A DNA stretch of 34,722 nt from positions 1-34,722 of the forward strand of contig KN880680.1 in NCBI GenBank assembly GCA_000934385.1, given 5' to 3'. A program made the position numbers and the translations under genes. The notes under the pieces are model-generated. The model was not told the origin of the DNA and ran no database searches. It worked only from the letters and a program-made list of their open reading frames with translations. The DNA is from Cylindrobasidium torrendii FP15055 ss-10 (Eukaryota > Basidiomycota > Agaricomycetes > Agaricales > Physalacriaceae). How positions within the stretch are numbered: the first letter of the stretch is position 1; the number at the start of each line of letters is the position of its first letter. Shown piece after piece: positions 17,224-29,200 of the stretch.

Positions 17224-18484
17224 TTAGTTGGTAGATTTCTGTATGACACTCGAGGCGCGCATCGCGTACCCGGTCCAGGACTGGTCGGAAAGGGTCAGAG
17301 GATAGTCATTGTTTCGGGATTTGCAGCTCATACCTCGTCGTAAAGGGACACCCGCTCCGCTTTGAGGAGGCTCAAACCTAGCCAGAGTATAGCGGCAGTC
17401 ATCCCACTGCCGCAGGTGGTGGTGACCGGTGCATCTCCCTTCAGGATAGCCTCGAGTCTCTGTTCACCAACGGCATTGGCCAGAGCTTCGCGAATCTCAG
17501 GAACTGGCTTCAAGACGGTGTAGGACGAGCCATCTCTGGCCGTGCGCGACGCGAGAAACGCGTTGAAGGGCAGGGAAAACGAGTTGGGCATGTGCCCGGA
17601 GGAAAGACCTGGCCGTGGTTCAGGGTCTGTGCCATCGAATCTGAGTCATCTCAGAGATTCGGAATATACGGATGGGAAGAATCAGCAACACACCGTGATC
17701 GCGAGCGTGCGTCCAGGACGATGTCAGCGTCGGATTCCCGGGCGGAATTTTCGACCATGGCCGAATAATCTTGTCATCCGTGAATCAACAACGCGTACTG
17801 ACGCGTAAGCATCGAGCGGAAACTCACCTTTTATGGCTGTAGGGCTCAGTTGTGGCGTAGGGTAGTCGGTCTTCTGGGGTTTCACGGGTTCGCCGTCCTC
17901 CACCGCGAATCCTGAATCCAACCACGCCGGAAGACCTCCGTCGAGGACAGTTGAATTTGCATGACCAAACGAACGGAACGTAAAGAGGGCACGAGGAGAC
18001 GAGAAGACACCGTGGGTGTCGTATCTAATTTACAGAGTCAACAATCAGGATTTGTAAATTTAAATCCAAATGAGGAGGAGGACGCACAGAACGACGTGTG
18101 TGTTAGGAGAGATACCCCACTTTTCTGAGAATTTATTTACTCAGCAGACAAGTTCATGACCGATCTGGTCGACATACCACAGGCGTCAGCAAAGACCTTT
18201 CCGGATGGCATCATGTGCTTGAGTCCCAGTTCATGCGTACTGGCGACTTCATCCAAGTCCAAGCGCTGCGCTCCAGGCAGATGTTTTGCCAAAAACTCTG
18301 CCTTGGGGTCGCGCGGCGAGTTGGGCATGAACCAGCTCGCATCCAACACTTTGACTTCCGTCGGTTTGTCCTTCAGCAGGTTGGCCGCCTGGTCGACAGA
18401 AATAATAGGCGAGTAGGATGCCATTGCGCTGAACCGTCGAGCCAGCGGATATCGCGTCGCAGTCTTCAACAAGCGCGCTATCAT
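17224..18484 (-). CDS. TUM1: Two-domain sulfurtransferase (3-mercaptopyruvate / thiosulfate type)
   Basis: Six exons, 18178-18484, 18088-18124, 17828-18024, 17694-17769, 17334-17640 and 17224-17280, give 326 aa. The N-terminus (MIARLLKTATRYPLARRFSA) could direct it to mitochondria; a second ATG inside it could give a cytosolic form. The first rhodanese domain has VKVLDASWFMP, KAEFLAKHLPGAQRLDLDEV and YDTHGVFSSPRALFTFRSFG with LDGGLPAWL. The catalytic domain has IVLDARSRSRFDG, GHMPNSFSLPF and the active loop TTTCGSGMTAAILWLGL, with Cys at about residue 282 in the CGSGxTA form that favours mercaptopyruvate. It ends YDESWTGYAM. In yeast Tum1 passes sulfur to Uba4/Urm1 for tRNA thiolation. Exon 2 is only 37 nt but its sequence (WGISPNTHVV) is family-typical. 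The frame extends upstream of 18484 without an ATG that fits better. It is divergent from VMA5. Confidence 0.93.
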
Positions 18485-18754
18485 GATGCTTGAGGAAGGC
18501 AAGGAATGTCGGCCCGAATCACCGCTCCATGGCGATGTTGTACGTCTTCCGGCGAGTAAATAACAGAATTCAACAGCGCCGTAGCCTCGCTTGAGTCGGG
18601 ATACATCAATTCGAACTTTTGGAATATTGCAGTTGGTCAAAGCGCTACTGGGCCATCCTTTCAAGGCTTGTGGCGTGCTACTGTCGGAGATCGGACCGTG
18701 TGCCGTGCTTTGCCACGGGGATGGGATCACGTCGGCCTTCGACGAACGACCGCC

Positions 18755-20273
18755 ATGCCTTCGGACCAAAGTACCTGGCTCATCTCCGCCCCGCTCAACG
18801 GCGACACCGAAGGGCTCTTCCAGGAATTCTCCAGGAAGGTTGCCCACCAGGCAAAGGCAGTTCCTCCTAACAACATCGCACCATTGAACATCCCCACCTT
18901 CAAGGTACTGTCTAGCACATAGTCTACATTACTACTCGCTGACTGTGTAGACCGGTACATTGGACACCCTGATCTCTTTATCTGAGGATCTTCCGAAACA
19001 AGAGGCGTTCTTCACGGCCACCGTGGCCAAGACAGTCGATACTCTACGCAACCTGGTGAATAACGATGCGACCAAGCTCGCACAACACACTGTCGTCAAC
19101 GAGGATACCGTGGATGAATACGTGCTGAGGGATTGGAAATGGAATGAAGGACGCTATGGACTGCACAGAGGTCTTCGGGAGACAGTAGATACCCTAAACA
19201 AGGTGCGTTTGCCCCTGCGCTCCCGGGACTTCGCTCATGAGATCTACGCTAGGAAATGGCATCTATCGACAACTCGATGCGCACGAAACTCCAAAACTAC
19301 AATCTCGTGAAGGGATCACTAGTGCAGATGCAACGCAAGAAGACGTACGCTTGCTCTTCCATTCAATTTGGACCCCGCCCACTCACCAACATCGCAGTGG
19401 GAACCTATCCGTCAAATCGCTTGCCGATATCGTACGCAAGGAGGACTTTGTGGAAGACTCGGAATATCTCGAGACTCTTGTGGTCGCTGTACCAAAGTGC
19501 GTTCACAACTTCATCCATCCAAGCACACTTTGACATCCTACAGGAATATCGTGAAGGATTGGAATACAAGCTACGAGCGGCTGACGACTATGGTGGTACC
19601 TCGATCCTCCAAGTACGCGTTCACTCCATGCCTCTGGTCAATTCCTCATCACCTACTGTAGAACTCTTGCAACGGATGATGACTACTTCCTCAACACTGT
19701 CGTCATTTTCCGCAAAGTACACGACGAGTATGTGCAAAAATGCAGGGAACGCAAGTACGTCTTTTCCCTTCCTTTCTCAATCGCCCCTGCTGACAGCTAG
19801 CTCGCCAGGTTCTTGGTCCGCGACTTCACATATTCCGAAGACGAGATCCACAAACAGCGCGAAGAAATGGAGACAACGGATGTGACAGAGAAGGAACTCT
19901 GGGCGGAGCTCCTCCAACTCTCGCGGACAAACTTTTCGGAGGCGTTCCAGCTCCTCGTGCATATCAAGGTCGTCCGCCTCTTCGTAGAGAGCGTGCTAAG
20001 ATACGGACTGCCTGCCAACTATACCGGATTGGTGGTGAAGGTGCGCCCGAATCATCCATCTATCGTTACAACCACTGATAGTGTGCGTAGCCCGACACTA
20101 AATCAGCAAAGAAGTTGTTCGAGTTGCTGCAGAGCCAGTTTTCTTTCCTTGGGAGCTCGTCGGGGCGATACGCAAAGGACAAGGGTCAGGAGGAGTTTGT
20201 AGGCGAATTCCAGGCGTTAATGGAACAGGACTTTTACGACTTCGTCATTTATGAAGTGCCTTGGATCGTTTAG
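18755..20273 (+). CDS. VMA5: V-type proton ATPase subunit C
   Basis: Eight exons, 18755-18904, 18951-19202, 19253-19344, 19398-19496, 19544-19612, 19662-19754, 19809-20040 and 20091-20273, give 389 aa (yeast Vma5 is 392). Conserved blocks are the start [43 protein letters not shown], the boundary [79 protein letters not shown] and the end [12 protein letters not shown]. Subunit C connects the peripheral stalks to the V1 head and controls reversible V1-V0 disassembly at the vacuole. All eight introns-exon phases agree. It shares a 270-bp intergenic promoter region with TUM1. Confidence 0.96.
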
Positions 20274-20652
20274 ACCAATCTTACCGCTGTCTATACCCTT
20301 TTCTCTCTATCCTCCTCACGACACACCCAATGGACGCGTTTAAATAATTTTATTAGTGAAATATAACGATACGACCAGCTCACTAATGTAGAACCAATTG
20401 TACAGCCTGGGGATCAGGCGGAGAAAAAGATAGCAGGGAGAGGCGGAACGCACGACGAGTTTGTAGTGTGGGTCTGTATGAGATGGCTATTGTAGGGTAC
20501 AGATGCTACGAAGAAAAAGAGAGCGAGCGGTGTGGATGCGAGTAGATAGTGTATTGTAGTACATGGGGACATTTTGTCCTTCATTTTTTGTCCTTCCTGT
20601 TGGACCACGGGGAGTCAGCGCACCAGGCGGACCCCGCGCTAGCTAAGGAGGT
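20274..20652. other. Convergent 3' spacer
   Basis: This 379-bp stretch lies between the VMA5 stop and the KH-protein stop, which face each other. It contains AT-rich sequence near 20340-20395 that may serve polyadenylation on both strands. I see no gene, repeat or structured element. Confidence 0.4.
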
Positions 20653-23600
20653 TTACAGTCCCAAATTGGAGATCATTCGCGAGGCCTCCGCATCCACGTC
20701 GTCATCGTATTGTCGGCCCAGGCTTGTCCGCGTCGAAGGAGGTCCATAAACGCTAGGGAACGACGGAGCAGCAACCGATGTTGGACTCGAGTTGCCGCCC
20801 GTAGATCCTGTCGGCGATTCCGCACGCTGCATACCAGCCTCTTGGATGCGCCCAAGAGAATAGCTTAGGTCAAGAGACTGAGCACGATTGTTGAGGGACC
20901 GCGGCTTGCTGTTGAGCTGTTCCTTGAGCTTTGCTTCGAGTAGCGAATCTGACCCGCGCTTGAGTGCCTCCTCTGAGTTGCGGTGCGCGCGATTAGGAAT
21001 ACCGGATCCCTGTATGCCTGGTCAACAAATGCGAGTATGTAGACGAAAATGTACTCACAATAGGTGGCAGAGGTGCCCAATACTGACCGCTACCGTCAAT
21101 GCTATGATTGGGAACGTAGGTAGGCTGAGGTTCGTCATCCTCGAGGTTGTAGATGTAGGCGGGATTATTGAACAAGGCCTTCACGTCGGGAGAAGAGTTC
21201 GCCATGCGCAGCCTGCGCTCACCGAGGCCACCAATGGGCTCGGTGCGAACGAGGTCGGCAGACTCCGTCTGTCGGTGTGTATGTCCATAGACGCCAAGGT
21301 GGTGGCCATGAATAGCTGGCGGAGCCGGCCAATCCGAACGGCCTGCAGCCTGTGACGCAGAAAGAACCTTGCTATCAAAGTGAGGGAAGGCCTCCGCAAA
21401 TGAATCACCACGCTTGTGGGTGTGCGCTGTGGGAGAGGGATAGACGTGGATATTGTGGTTGATGAGCCACTGCTCCAGCATTTCACGGCCCGGCACCAAA
21501 AAGTCACTATTGCTGCGTTGACACCGGAATTTGAACGAGTATTCTGTCGTCGGCTCGGGCGTAGCGCCATTGCCATTTGCAGGGAAGGACCTGAAATTGG
21601 GGCTGACAGACACCTGAAGATCGCGTTTGATAGTTTCCGCAAAGGCTGAGAATTCCGCAGATGCGCAAAGACGAGTTAACTCGGGATTTGGTGGAACGGC
21701 CATGTCGGCTTCGAAGGGTACATGCTCCTACACACTCGGTAAGCAAGTGTTCAAGCCTAGAAAGATGCATGACTCACAAGAAGCATTGTGGTGGCAATCT
21801 GTACTTGGCTCTCTGGGCCGTAAACCGTGACGACGTCGGATGCGAGTTCCTTGTCGGGAAAGCGGATGCGCGAATTGGTTTTCGTCTCAATATCGTGAAT
21901 AAATATACTTTTCTCGCCGAGGAGAGTGCGATGGTATCGTCTGGGTATGGCGACCGTCTCGTTAACGAAGTCCTTGTCCTGAAACATGCGTGAGGTTGTG
22001 TTGTAGTCCTCCTCAAATGGCTTACCCTCGGGGCAACGAGTTCCATAACCGATCCTCTCAGGTTCTCTAGGCTGATAGCATTCTTTGCAGGTGTACGGGC
22101 AACGACGTTGTCATCGTTGTCGTTGTAACCGCCGAGGGCCGCAAACTCTTCAGCGTTTGAGAATTTGACATATACGCCGAACTTCTTCATAATGCGTTGG
22201 ATGCTTCGTCCGCCGACACCGATGATACGCTTGTGATATGCCTCCGGGACATGGAAAGATATCTCTGCGGGCAGTTCCTCCTGGAGTAATGACAGACCAG
22301 TCAAGATAGATGCGTCAGAGCCAGACATGTCGATGAGGAAGTTGTGGTCGTTGAAGGTCTCGAACTTGATTTTGACACTGGTCGTCTGCATGATCTTGTT
22401 GATTTTTCCATTCTTCTTACCGCTGATAAACTCTCGGTGTTCGTTTGCCAATTCAATCTGGAAGCGAATTTCATGTTGGAAGGTCTGGCACAGTCAGCTT
22501 GATTCGTCAATCGTGAGAAGGATGACAGGTACCTTGAGAACTTCAAAGGCCATGATCATATCGATAGCAGCGCGGACTTCATGCTCAAGGCCGTGCATCT
22601 CGAAGCACATACTTTTGAAGACGACTTCGGCACCCGTTGAAAGGGACAGTTGCTTGAGAAGGGTCGCAATCTGTGCAGGCGACAAAGAGGCAGAGGGCAG
22701 CAGTGCATTAAACTGGATGGGATTGGGGAGCAGCCAGAAAGATGCGACGTAATAGCTGCATGCCTAGAATACGAGTGAGCAAATGCTGCGATGGCGCGCG
22801 CAGTTCGAACGGACCAATTGCATAATTGAGCGGATAGTGCGCTGAATGTTGACCCGGCTGTCACCAAAGACGGTTATGAGACTTGTTGAGCTGCCGAGGG
22901 GCGGGAACTGGATGAAGGTGGCATTGTCCGTCATGATGGCTTTGAGATCATCCGGCCGGTCGGTGACCATCCAGTCGAGCTTGCGAGGGAGGATGGCCGT
23001 GTCGCGCGAAATGACAGCCTTGCTCTGCGGAAGAGTCAGCGCATACCGATGGCCGCGGACGGGCTGACTCCGACCTTGTTTGCCGAGACCTGGAACAGCA
23101 TATCTCGCGCACGCTGGACGCCGAAAAATTCACCTGTAATCCAGACTGCGCTGCTGGAACGCGACGTGCCAGATGTGCCGGGGGCGAGGGACAGGTCGGC
23201 TCCAACAAGGCCTTGGAGTGGCGAAGGAAAATAGATGTTCGTCGCAGTCTCTTCCTGAATAGTCTGGAGCACATTGCGTTTCTTGCCTGCAAGGATAGGA
23301 ATGATTTGCTGGTCCAGCTCGCATATCTCAGCTTTGAGGCCACTCTGTGGGAATACGGGTTAGAGTGGGTTGCGCCGACCTGCAGATGCGCACCAGTTCA
23401 TCCAACATCACGAGCAGCCGAACGCGAGCCAGATCGACCGAGTCGACGGCTCCCGTCACCACCAGTTCACATATCCTATCCGTCTCTAGCCCTGACCAGC
23501 CTGCGCTGGAGCTAACACCGTCTGGAGGAGTCCGGCTTGACAACGAGAGTGGACTGTTGACGACGGCGATGTGGGCAAGTGTCTGAGATGCAATGTCGTC

Positions 23601-24020
23601 TAAGCGACGGCGAACCTCGGGCTTGAGCGACGGCTTGGACGATGGCGAGTCGAGTATCTCGGAGCGCGTGACGCGGATCGTCGCGCGGTGCTGGACTGGG
23701 CACTCCTTCAAAATCATGCCGCGAGTAACCATAACCTGCTGGTACGGGCCAGTGATGTGAAAGTTCCAGCCGCGGCCGTTGTCGGTTGGGAAATACGAGA
23801 CATGGCAACCGTGCAACGTCCCGGCGAGCATCGCGAGCTTGGCCACCGCATCTTGGTCGGCCTCGGAAATCGGCGTACTGTGCTGCTGGATCTGTTGGGT
23901 GCTTGGAAAGGGCTCCGTACTCCGCAACTCGCTGTTGGCCGCATAATCTAGCGAAGACGAAGGCGAATGGATGTGGCGCGAACGACGAGGATAGCTGAAC
24001 GAAGTTGAATAGACATCCAT
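20653..24020 (-). CDS. Multi-KH-domain RNA-binding protein
   Basis: Eight exons, all joined in phase 0: 23394-24020, 23075-23344, 22815-23024, 22533-22763, 22026-22484, 21778-21978, 21059-21727 and 20653-21009, giving 1007 aa. KH-like units are visible with varying decay of the GxxG loop: about residues 220-260 (PILAGKKRNVLQTIQEETAT), 447-515 (EFISGKKNGKINKIM), 522-590 with a canonical loop (HKRIIGVGGRSIQRIMKKFG), and 604-666 (HRTLLGEKSIFIHDIETKTN). Further fold-like blocks lie between them and in the N-terminal half. The tail after about 760 is Ser/Pro/Asn-rich and probably disordered. Such proteins (Bicaudal-C, vigilin/Scp160 relatives) bind mRNA and act in the cytoplasm on translation or localisation; which subfamily this is I cannot tell. 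The start at 24020 (MDVYSTSFSYPRRS) is the first ATG of the open frame. Confidence 0.85.
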
Positions 24021-24402
24021 GACCGTTTTATTAGATGAGCAGGCGTAAGCTGAGCGTCAAAACTTGTTGGTGGTCGTGAAAGGGTATTTTTGAAGGCTCG
24101 GGTATCAGGTTGGAACTTGAAGATGGTGGTCACAGAACAGGATGAGTTTGGCCTGATCGACCCTCCGACGTGATGAAGAGAATGACAAATCCAAAATTGT
24201 AATTGACGCCCTCCATTTCGAGGCTGCCGACCCTCGGTCTATCCTGGACGCTGAGTTGCTCCCTAAAAATGACCGCGGTATGTACAGTGTCTAGAACCTC
24301 CTCGAGCGCCTGTACGGAGCAGACCCCAAAAACGTTGCGCCTCAGACATGACATCAAATCCCGCCTCACTGTGAAGTGGGTATGACAGACGTCCTTTCTC
24401 CC
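24021..24402. other. Spacer between two leftward genes
   Basis: This 382-bp interval lies between the RBR ligase stop and the KH gene start, both on the minus strand. It should hold the ligase 3' end and the KH promoter. A 79-codon leftward frame (24369-24130) is open but has no recognisable domain and fills a promoter position, so I leave it out. Confidence 0.4.
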
Positions 24403-26042
24403 TCATCGATGTTCCCATTGATCATCATCCTCCAGCTGTAAATCGAGTATCCAACCGTCGTCGTCGTTCACGCTACCCACATCGAAAAGACGTTGGAAAC
24501 AGGCCAATCCAGGCGTATTGAAATGCAGGTAAGGGTTACTGGGCTGCAGCTTGTAGCCGCATCTGTAGCAAAAATCTAGCAGCAATGAGACGCGCATTTT
24601 CTCTCCTAGAACGATACTCACGCTGTTTGCACTTGAAGCAGGTCATATGATTGCAGCCCATGCTCTTCTCAACGCGTACTGAGCATCCAGGACAAGCGGT
24701 CGTACTCGATTCAAGCAGCTTGTTATTTGCCTGTTCCTCTTCCCAGCGCTTCAGCAGCTTTTCGACATAGGACCTGCCATACTGTCGTAATAGCATTTCA
24801 CGCTCCATCGAACCTTCGGTGGTCGCAAGGTACTGTTGGACAAGCTCGTTTGTCGCTGAGGCAATGCACGGGGAGATGGGGCCATGCCTGCCCTAAATCA
24901 GAACCGGGCGTCGTGGAAAGTACGGATAGGCTCACCATCCATGTTTGCATGTCGCGCAGAACGAATATGAACAAGCTGAACAAACGCGCAAACGAACCCA
25001 CCCTGAGTCATCGTTGACCATGGGTGGCTTCGGTACCAGCTTCTGGCAGTATTTCATTGGGCAAATTACCACCGCAGGGTCTAAATGAACTTGTTGAGAA
25101 GAATGTCGGGGAACTGGAATGATATTAGCCGCACCCTTCTCCATTTCTTGTTTCTCTTGCAGCCACTTCCATCGTGTGATTTCGTCAGGCTTGAGGACCA
25201 AAGCCACCTCTTCCTCCCGCGCTTCCACCCCATCTTTCATACACGCTTGGTCAGGACACCGGACACGGGCAATGTCACCCTCAGTGACGAGAGAACACCA
25301 ATAGTCCCGTAAACATGACCGACCGAAGATGTGCTGACAAGAGAGTTGGATACACTTGGATCCCTTGTGATGGGTCATACAGATTGAACATGCGTATGAA
25401 TTTTGTGAAAACTGCTGCCTGGAAGAGTCTGTGTTGTATGCGGCTAACAAGTCTGCCAGTATGTCCGGGGCTGGGTGACGGAGGCTGGTGCAGTGCATAA
25501 TTTAGAACAGAACATGGTAGCGGCATAATACGCACGATATTGGCGTATTTTCGCGTCCCTCGGTTAGGAATTGGCCTCCGCGAATGTATTCTATCCAGGA
25601 GTATAAGACTTGAGAGCCGGGCTCCCACATCTGTACCTCTGTCAATTGGCAGGACACACTGAAGCACTGATGGGACGGACCTGTGTCAGGTCTTCGAGTA
25701 AACGCGGGGGCTGCATGTACCATTGGTCAGCAGACTGCATAGATGTAACGCGCGGCGGAGTTTCCAACGGGTAGCTTGCAGGCAGAGTTACATCCAGGAG
25801 TAGTGGAGGTAAATTTGAGAGCGTAAGAGTCCGGGATGTCTCTGCGTTGTGGACTTCTACTATCCGGGGGTCCGCGAGCTCTATGGGGACTTCCAATTTG
25901 AAGGCCCAATTTTCATCAAGGTCACTAGATATGCAATCTGGGTAGATGGACTTGGGTGATGTGAGTAGACCATTGAGCGACTGCGTACCTCGAGGACCTC
26001 CCACTCATCCCGCTGCTGTTGTCGGCATTCTTGCTCTGTCAT
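24403..26042 (-). CDS. ITT1: RWD-RBR E3 ubiquitin ligase (ITT1 / RNF14 type)
   Basis: Seven exons, 25989-26042, 25681-25950, 25536-25636, 25135-25484, 24936-25080, 24622-24887 and 24403-24575, give 452 aa (yeast Itt1 is 464). Residues 1-140 are an RWD domain (EWEVLESIYPD, then ASYPLETPPR). RING1 begins at C174 (CSICMTHHKGSKC, CQHIFGRSCLRDYW, RCPDQAC). The IBR follows with VICPMKYCQKLV and CSACSYSFCATCKHGWHGP. The Rcat domain spans about 372-401 (CPGCSVRVEKSMGCNHMTC, FCYRCG); the catalytic Cys that carries ubiquitin is C385 in GCNHM. An acidic C-terminus ends the protein. The family acts in translation-linked quality control (RNF14 on stalled or crosslinked translation factors; Itt1 on termination). 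Intron 25081-25134 is in frame and stop-free; splicing joins EMEK to DPAVVICP as in relatives. Confidence 0.93.
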
Positions 26043-26235
26043 TTCATGCGTTGGTTAAATCTGGGTAATGGTCTGAACAAGAGGATGAAGGCGAGCGGAA
26101 AGGTTCAAGGCAACGCTGGGAGCATTAGTGAGCGGATATGTCATAGCCGATCGTTCGGAGGCAATACAGAGCCTCGGTCCGCGCCGCCGAGCTTCACCAA
26201 AAAATATGCGTTACAGCATCGCAGACGCGATCACC

Positions 26236-29200
26236 ATGTCCTCTCAGGACTTTATACGCTCTCTGAAGGCATCTTCAGACCCACCACAGCCAAATGGACC
26301 GTCAAAACTGGAGATAGCGCGTGCGGGATGGGCAGACAACGCGCTTTACGTGCCAAGAAAAGACGAGGTCATTGCAGACTGGATTCTCACCCAACTCCAT
26401 AAGGATCATGATAGGTTCGCCGTTATCTGTATTCGAGTGGTCATTTAGATTGACACTAAGCAAAGCTCGCTGGACTCCGGGCTATGGAAATTACTTGCAG
26501 ATGTCCTTTTGCACCCACAACTTCCGCTGAAGACATGGCTTCCGCCTTTGCTCGCACGGATTAATCTGCTAAACGCAATCAACCATGTTCTAATAGGACT
26601 ACCCACTTTGGGAGAAAGCATCAGAGAAACACTTCTCGACTCTGCGTGTGCTGCTATATCTCAACTCTGGCCATTCGCTGCCCGTAAACTCAGCGTGGAT
26701 GCCTTGCACGAATCCTTCGGCACCCTGGTCGAAACACTCAAGATCGTTGACTTGTCCGAGTCCTTGAAGAGACTTTCCGTTTGGATATCCAATGCTTTCA
26801 AGGCCATCTTGAGCTCGTCCTCTACAAAGAAGAAGGTTTGCTCGCACGCTACTCAGTCATTCTAGCTCACATCCGTCTTAGGTGTTCACCACATTCACCC
26901 AAAAGTATCTGGTCCCCTGGTCTGAATGCATATTCAATCAATCCTTCCATATTGGAGACACTGTGTTCGAGACTGGGGTGGAAATCCTTTTCAATCTCGA
27001 CTTGATTCGCCAGTGGGATGACAACGAAAAGATTCTGTTCGAGGCTTTGCGGGGCGCACCGTCTTCGACCTTGCCATTACTTTTAACCTCTTATATGGCA
27101 ACAGTCAAGCGTCTTCGAGGTGCTTTGTTTGGCCAGACGTCCAATCAACGAACGTACGGGGATGTAGACAACATTCGGCAAGCCGCATCCCGCTTCTTCC
27201 TTTCGTGTCAAGGAGCTATGGAGACTGTGGAAAAGACGGACATATATTGGTCAACACAGACTGGCCTCATACAGGTCCTAGCTCAAGGCGCATATTATGC
27301 CGACCAGCAAGAACTCGAAGAGGCACTGCACAGGCTCGTCGACTTCGCTGCCACAAGTCTGAAGTCGTACAGCATATCTGGTATGTTTGACCATACCAGC
27401 GTATTCAGCGACTCATTTGCCTCCAGAAGATGACCAGAAGACAGCTGCAGCTGCTGCCCAGACGCTGCATGCTGTCACGAGTGTAGAATACAACACCATT
27501 GCGCCTGCAATCTCCCGCATTCTTGCGCACATCGTCGTTGTGTGTACATCATTTCATACTGCGTTTGCCGTTGCTGAGCATTACACAGATCCCATCTACA
27601 TCGGACTCATATTACAATCTCCTGAACGGCATCCTTGAGCATTATTCCAGGACGCGCACGATCAACGAGTATATCCATCTTCTATTGGCACTCCCCTTCG
27701 ATGCCGTAAGGTCCAGCGCAGAAAGCTACCAGAATGTAGTCCCGACCACCGTGGCCTCGCCTCTCATGCATCCCCGGCACCTCGAGCAACTTGCAAAATG
27801 CACTGCCACATTTCTGACCCCTACTCAAATCCTGCCGCTTTTTCAACATATTACTAGCCGCGTTCGGGTTTGTAGTGACGAGTTCTTAAATGCGCAAGAT
27901 GGAGTCAAGCTCAAAAGGAGTGTGAATGCTTCTGGTGACCCACTCGCTGCTCTCGAATCTGTCGGCCTTCGACTTCTCCTGATATACCGCCTTTCTTCCT
28001 CGGTCATCACATCCTTACCACTTAATCATCTCGCCGCAGACGCACATACTAAATACAACGAAACTCTCGTAGAATTCTACGCATTCCTCGGAAGCACGGC
28101 AACCAAGGCGCTCAAGTACTTCAACAAACATTCCGCATCCAAGTCGGCTGCGGCTCAAGCATCAGCAAGTGCCATTGCTGCGATCCTACGGTCGGCATAC
28201 GTGCTGAGGCAAAGGCACTCGGAGCTTAGGACATGTCCGTCCGAGAAGTTGATGTCCAGACTGCAAGTGTTCACTGGCGACAAGGAGCTCACTACGGCGT
28301 ACCCCCAACTCTCCATTGAAACATACCGCCATTACCTAGATCATGTCCAACATTGGAACGGCTTCGATGGGATGGGCTGTATTATCGAATTCCTCGCCCT
28401 GACGATGGATTCGGGAGCGTGGAACGTCGAGACAAGTATCTTGATGCAAATATTATGCCAGCGGTGGCTGCCTGTCCTGGAGTGAGCTGACATATCTGGT
28501 GCTCTTTGCACTGACACTTACTGACTATCAATCTAGCTGTTACGCATCGCCCGAGCAGCTGGACACGTTTGTAAGAGTTCTATTCGGAAAGGCAGTCAAT
28601 GCAAATGATAGTTTGCAATTTTGTCTTACCTCTGGCGCTTTCTGGGAGTTGGCGACATTACGAGGTACGTTTTGCGATGTGACATGTATCAACCACGCTC
28701 ATTCTCGCCGACTAGATCATATCCTCAGCTATGTGGGAAAGGCAACGGAACCTAGCAAAAAGAAGAAGAATTCGCGCATCACTGCCACTGTTTCTCTCTT
28801 CCGAGTACTACTTTCTTTCCCATCAGACTATTTCCCTCGACCTCTCAAGTTGGAACTACTCAAGCGTGCAAGGCTGGCAGACAGCATTCTAGTGTCAACT
28901 GGCATCGATGTGTTGCCTACATTGGAATATGACCTAACAGCATTGCGAACCTTCGCGCTCAGGACAATGGCAAGTCTCGAAATGGACCAATCGGTATGTG
29001 TCAATGATCCAAAAAAAAGAATGACTATAACCAACGAGTTTTTAGGTAGACGACACTCCCGCGCGCGTGGAGGAGTTGTTGGCCATCCCGACACAGGACC
29101 AAGCACTTATAGAAGTAACCCTTGACCTCATTCGACTGTACCTTTCGTATGTTTCCTTGTCACGAACAGCTTGCGATAGTCTGAACCGCTTCTCTGCTAG

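Noticed and set aside
18485..18847. Upstream open extension of the TUM1 frame by about 120 codons
   Set aside because: It overlaps the VMA5 start region, lacks family similarity, and the ATG at 18484 gives a normal presequence and length.
22327..22752. Rightward 141-codon frame opposite the KH gene
   Set aside because: It is the antisense shadow of KH exons 4 and 5, which have clear domain sequence on the minus strand.
24130..24369. Leftward 79-codon frame between the RBR and KH genes
   Set aside because: It has no recognisable domain and lies in the KH gene promoter region.
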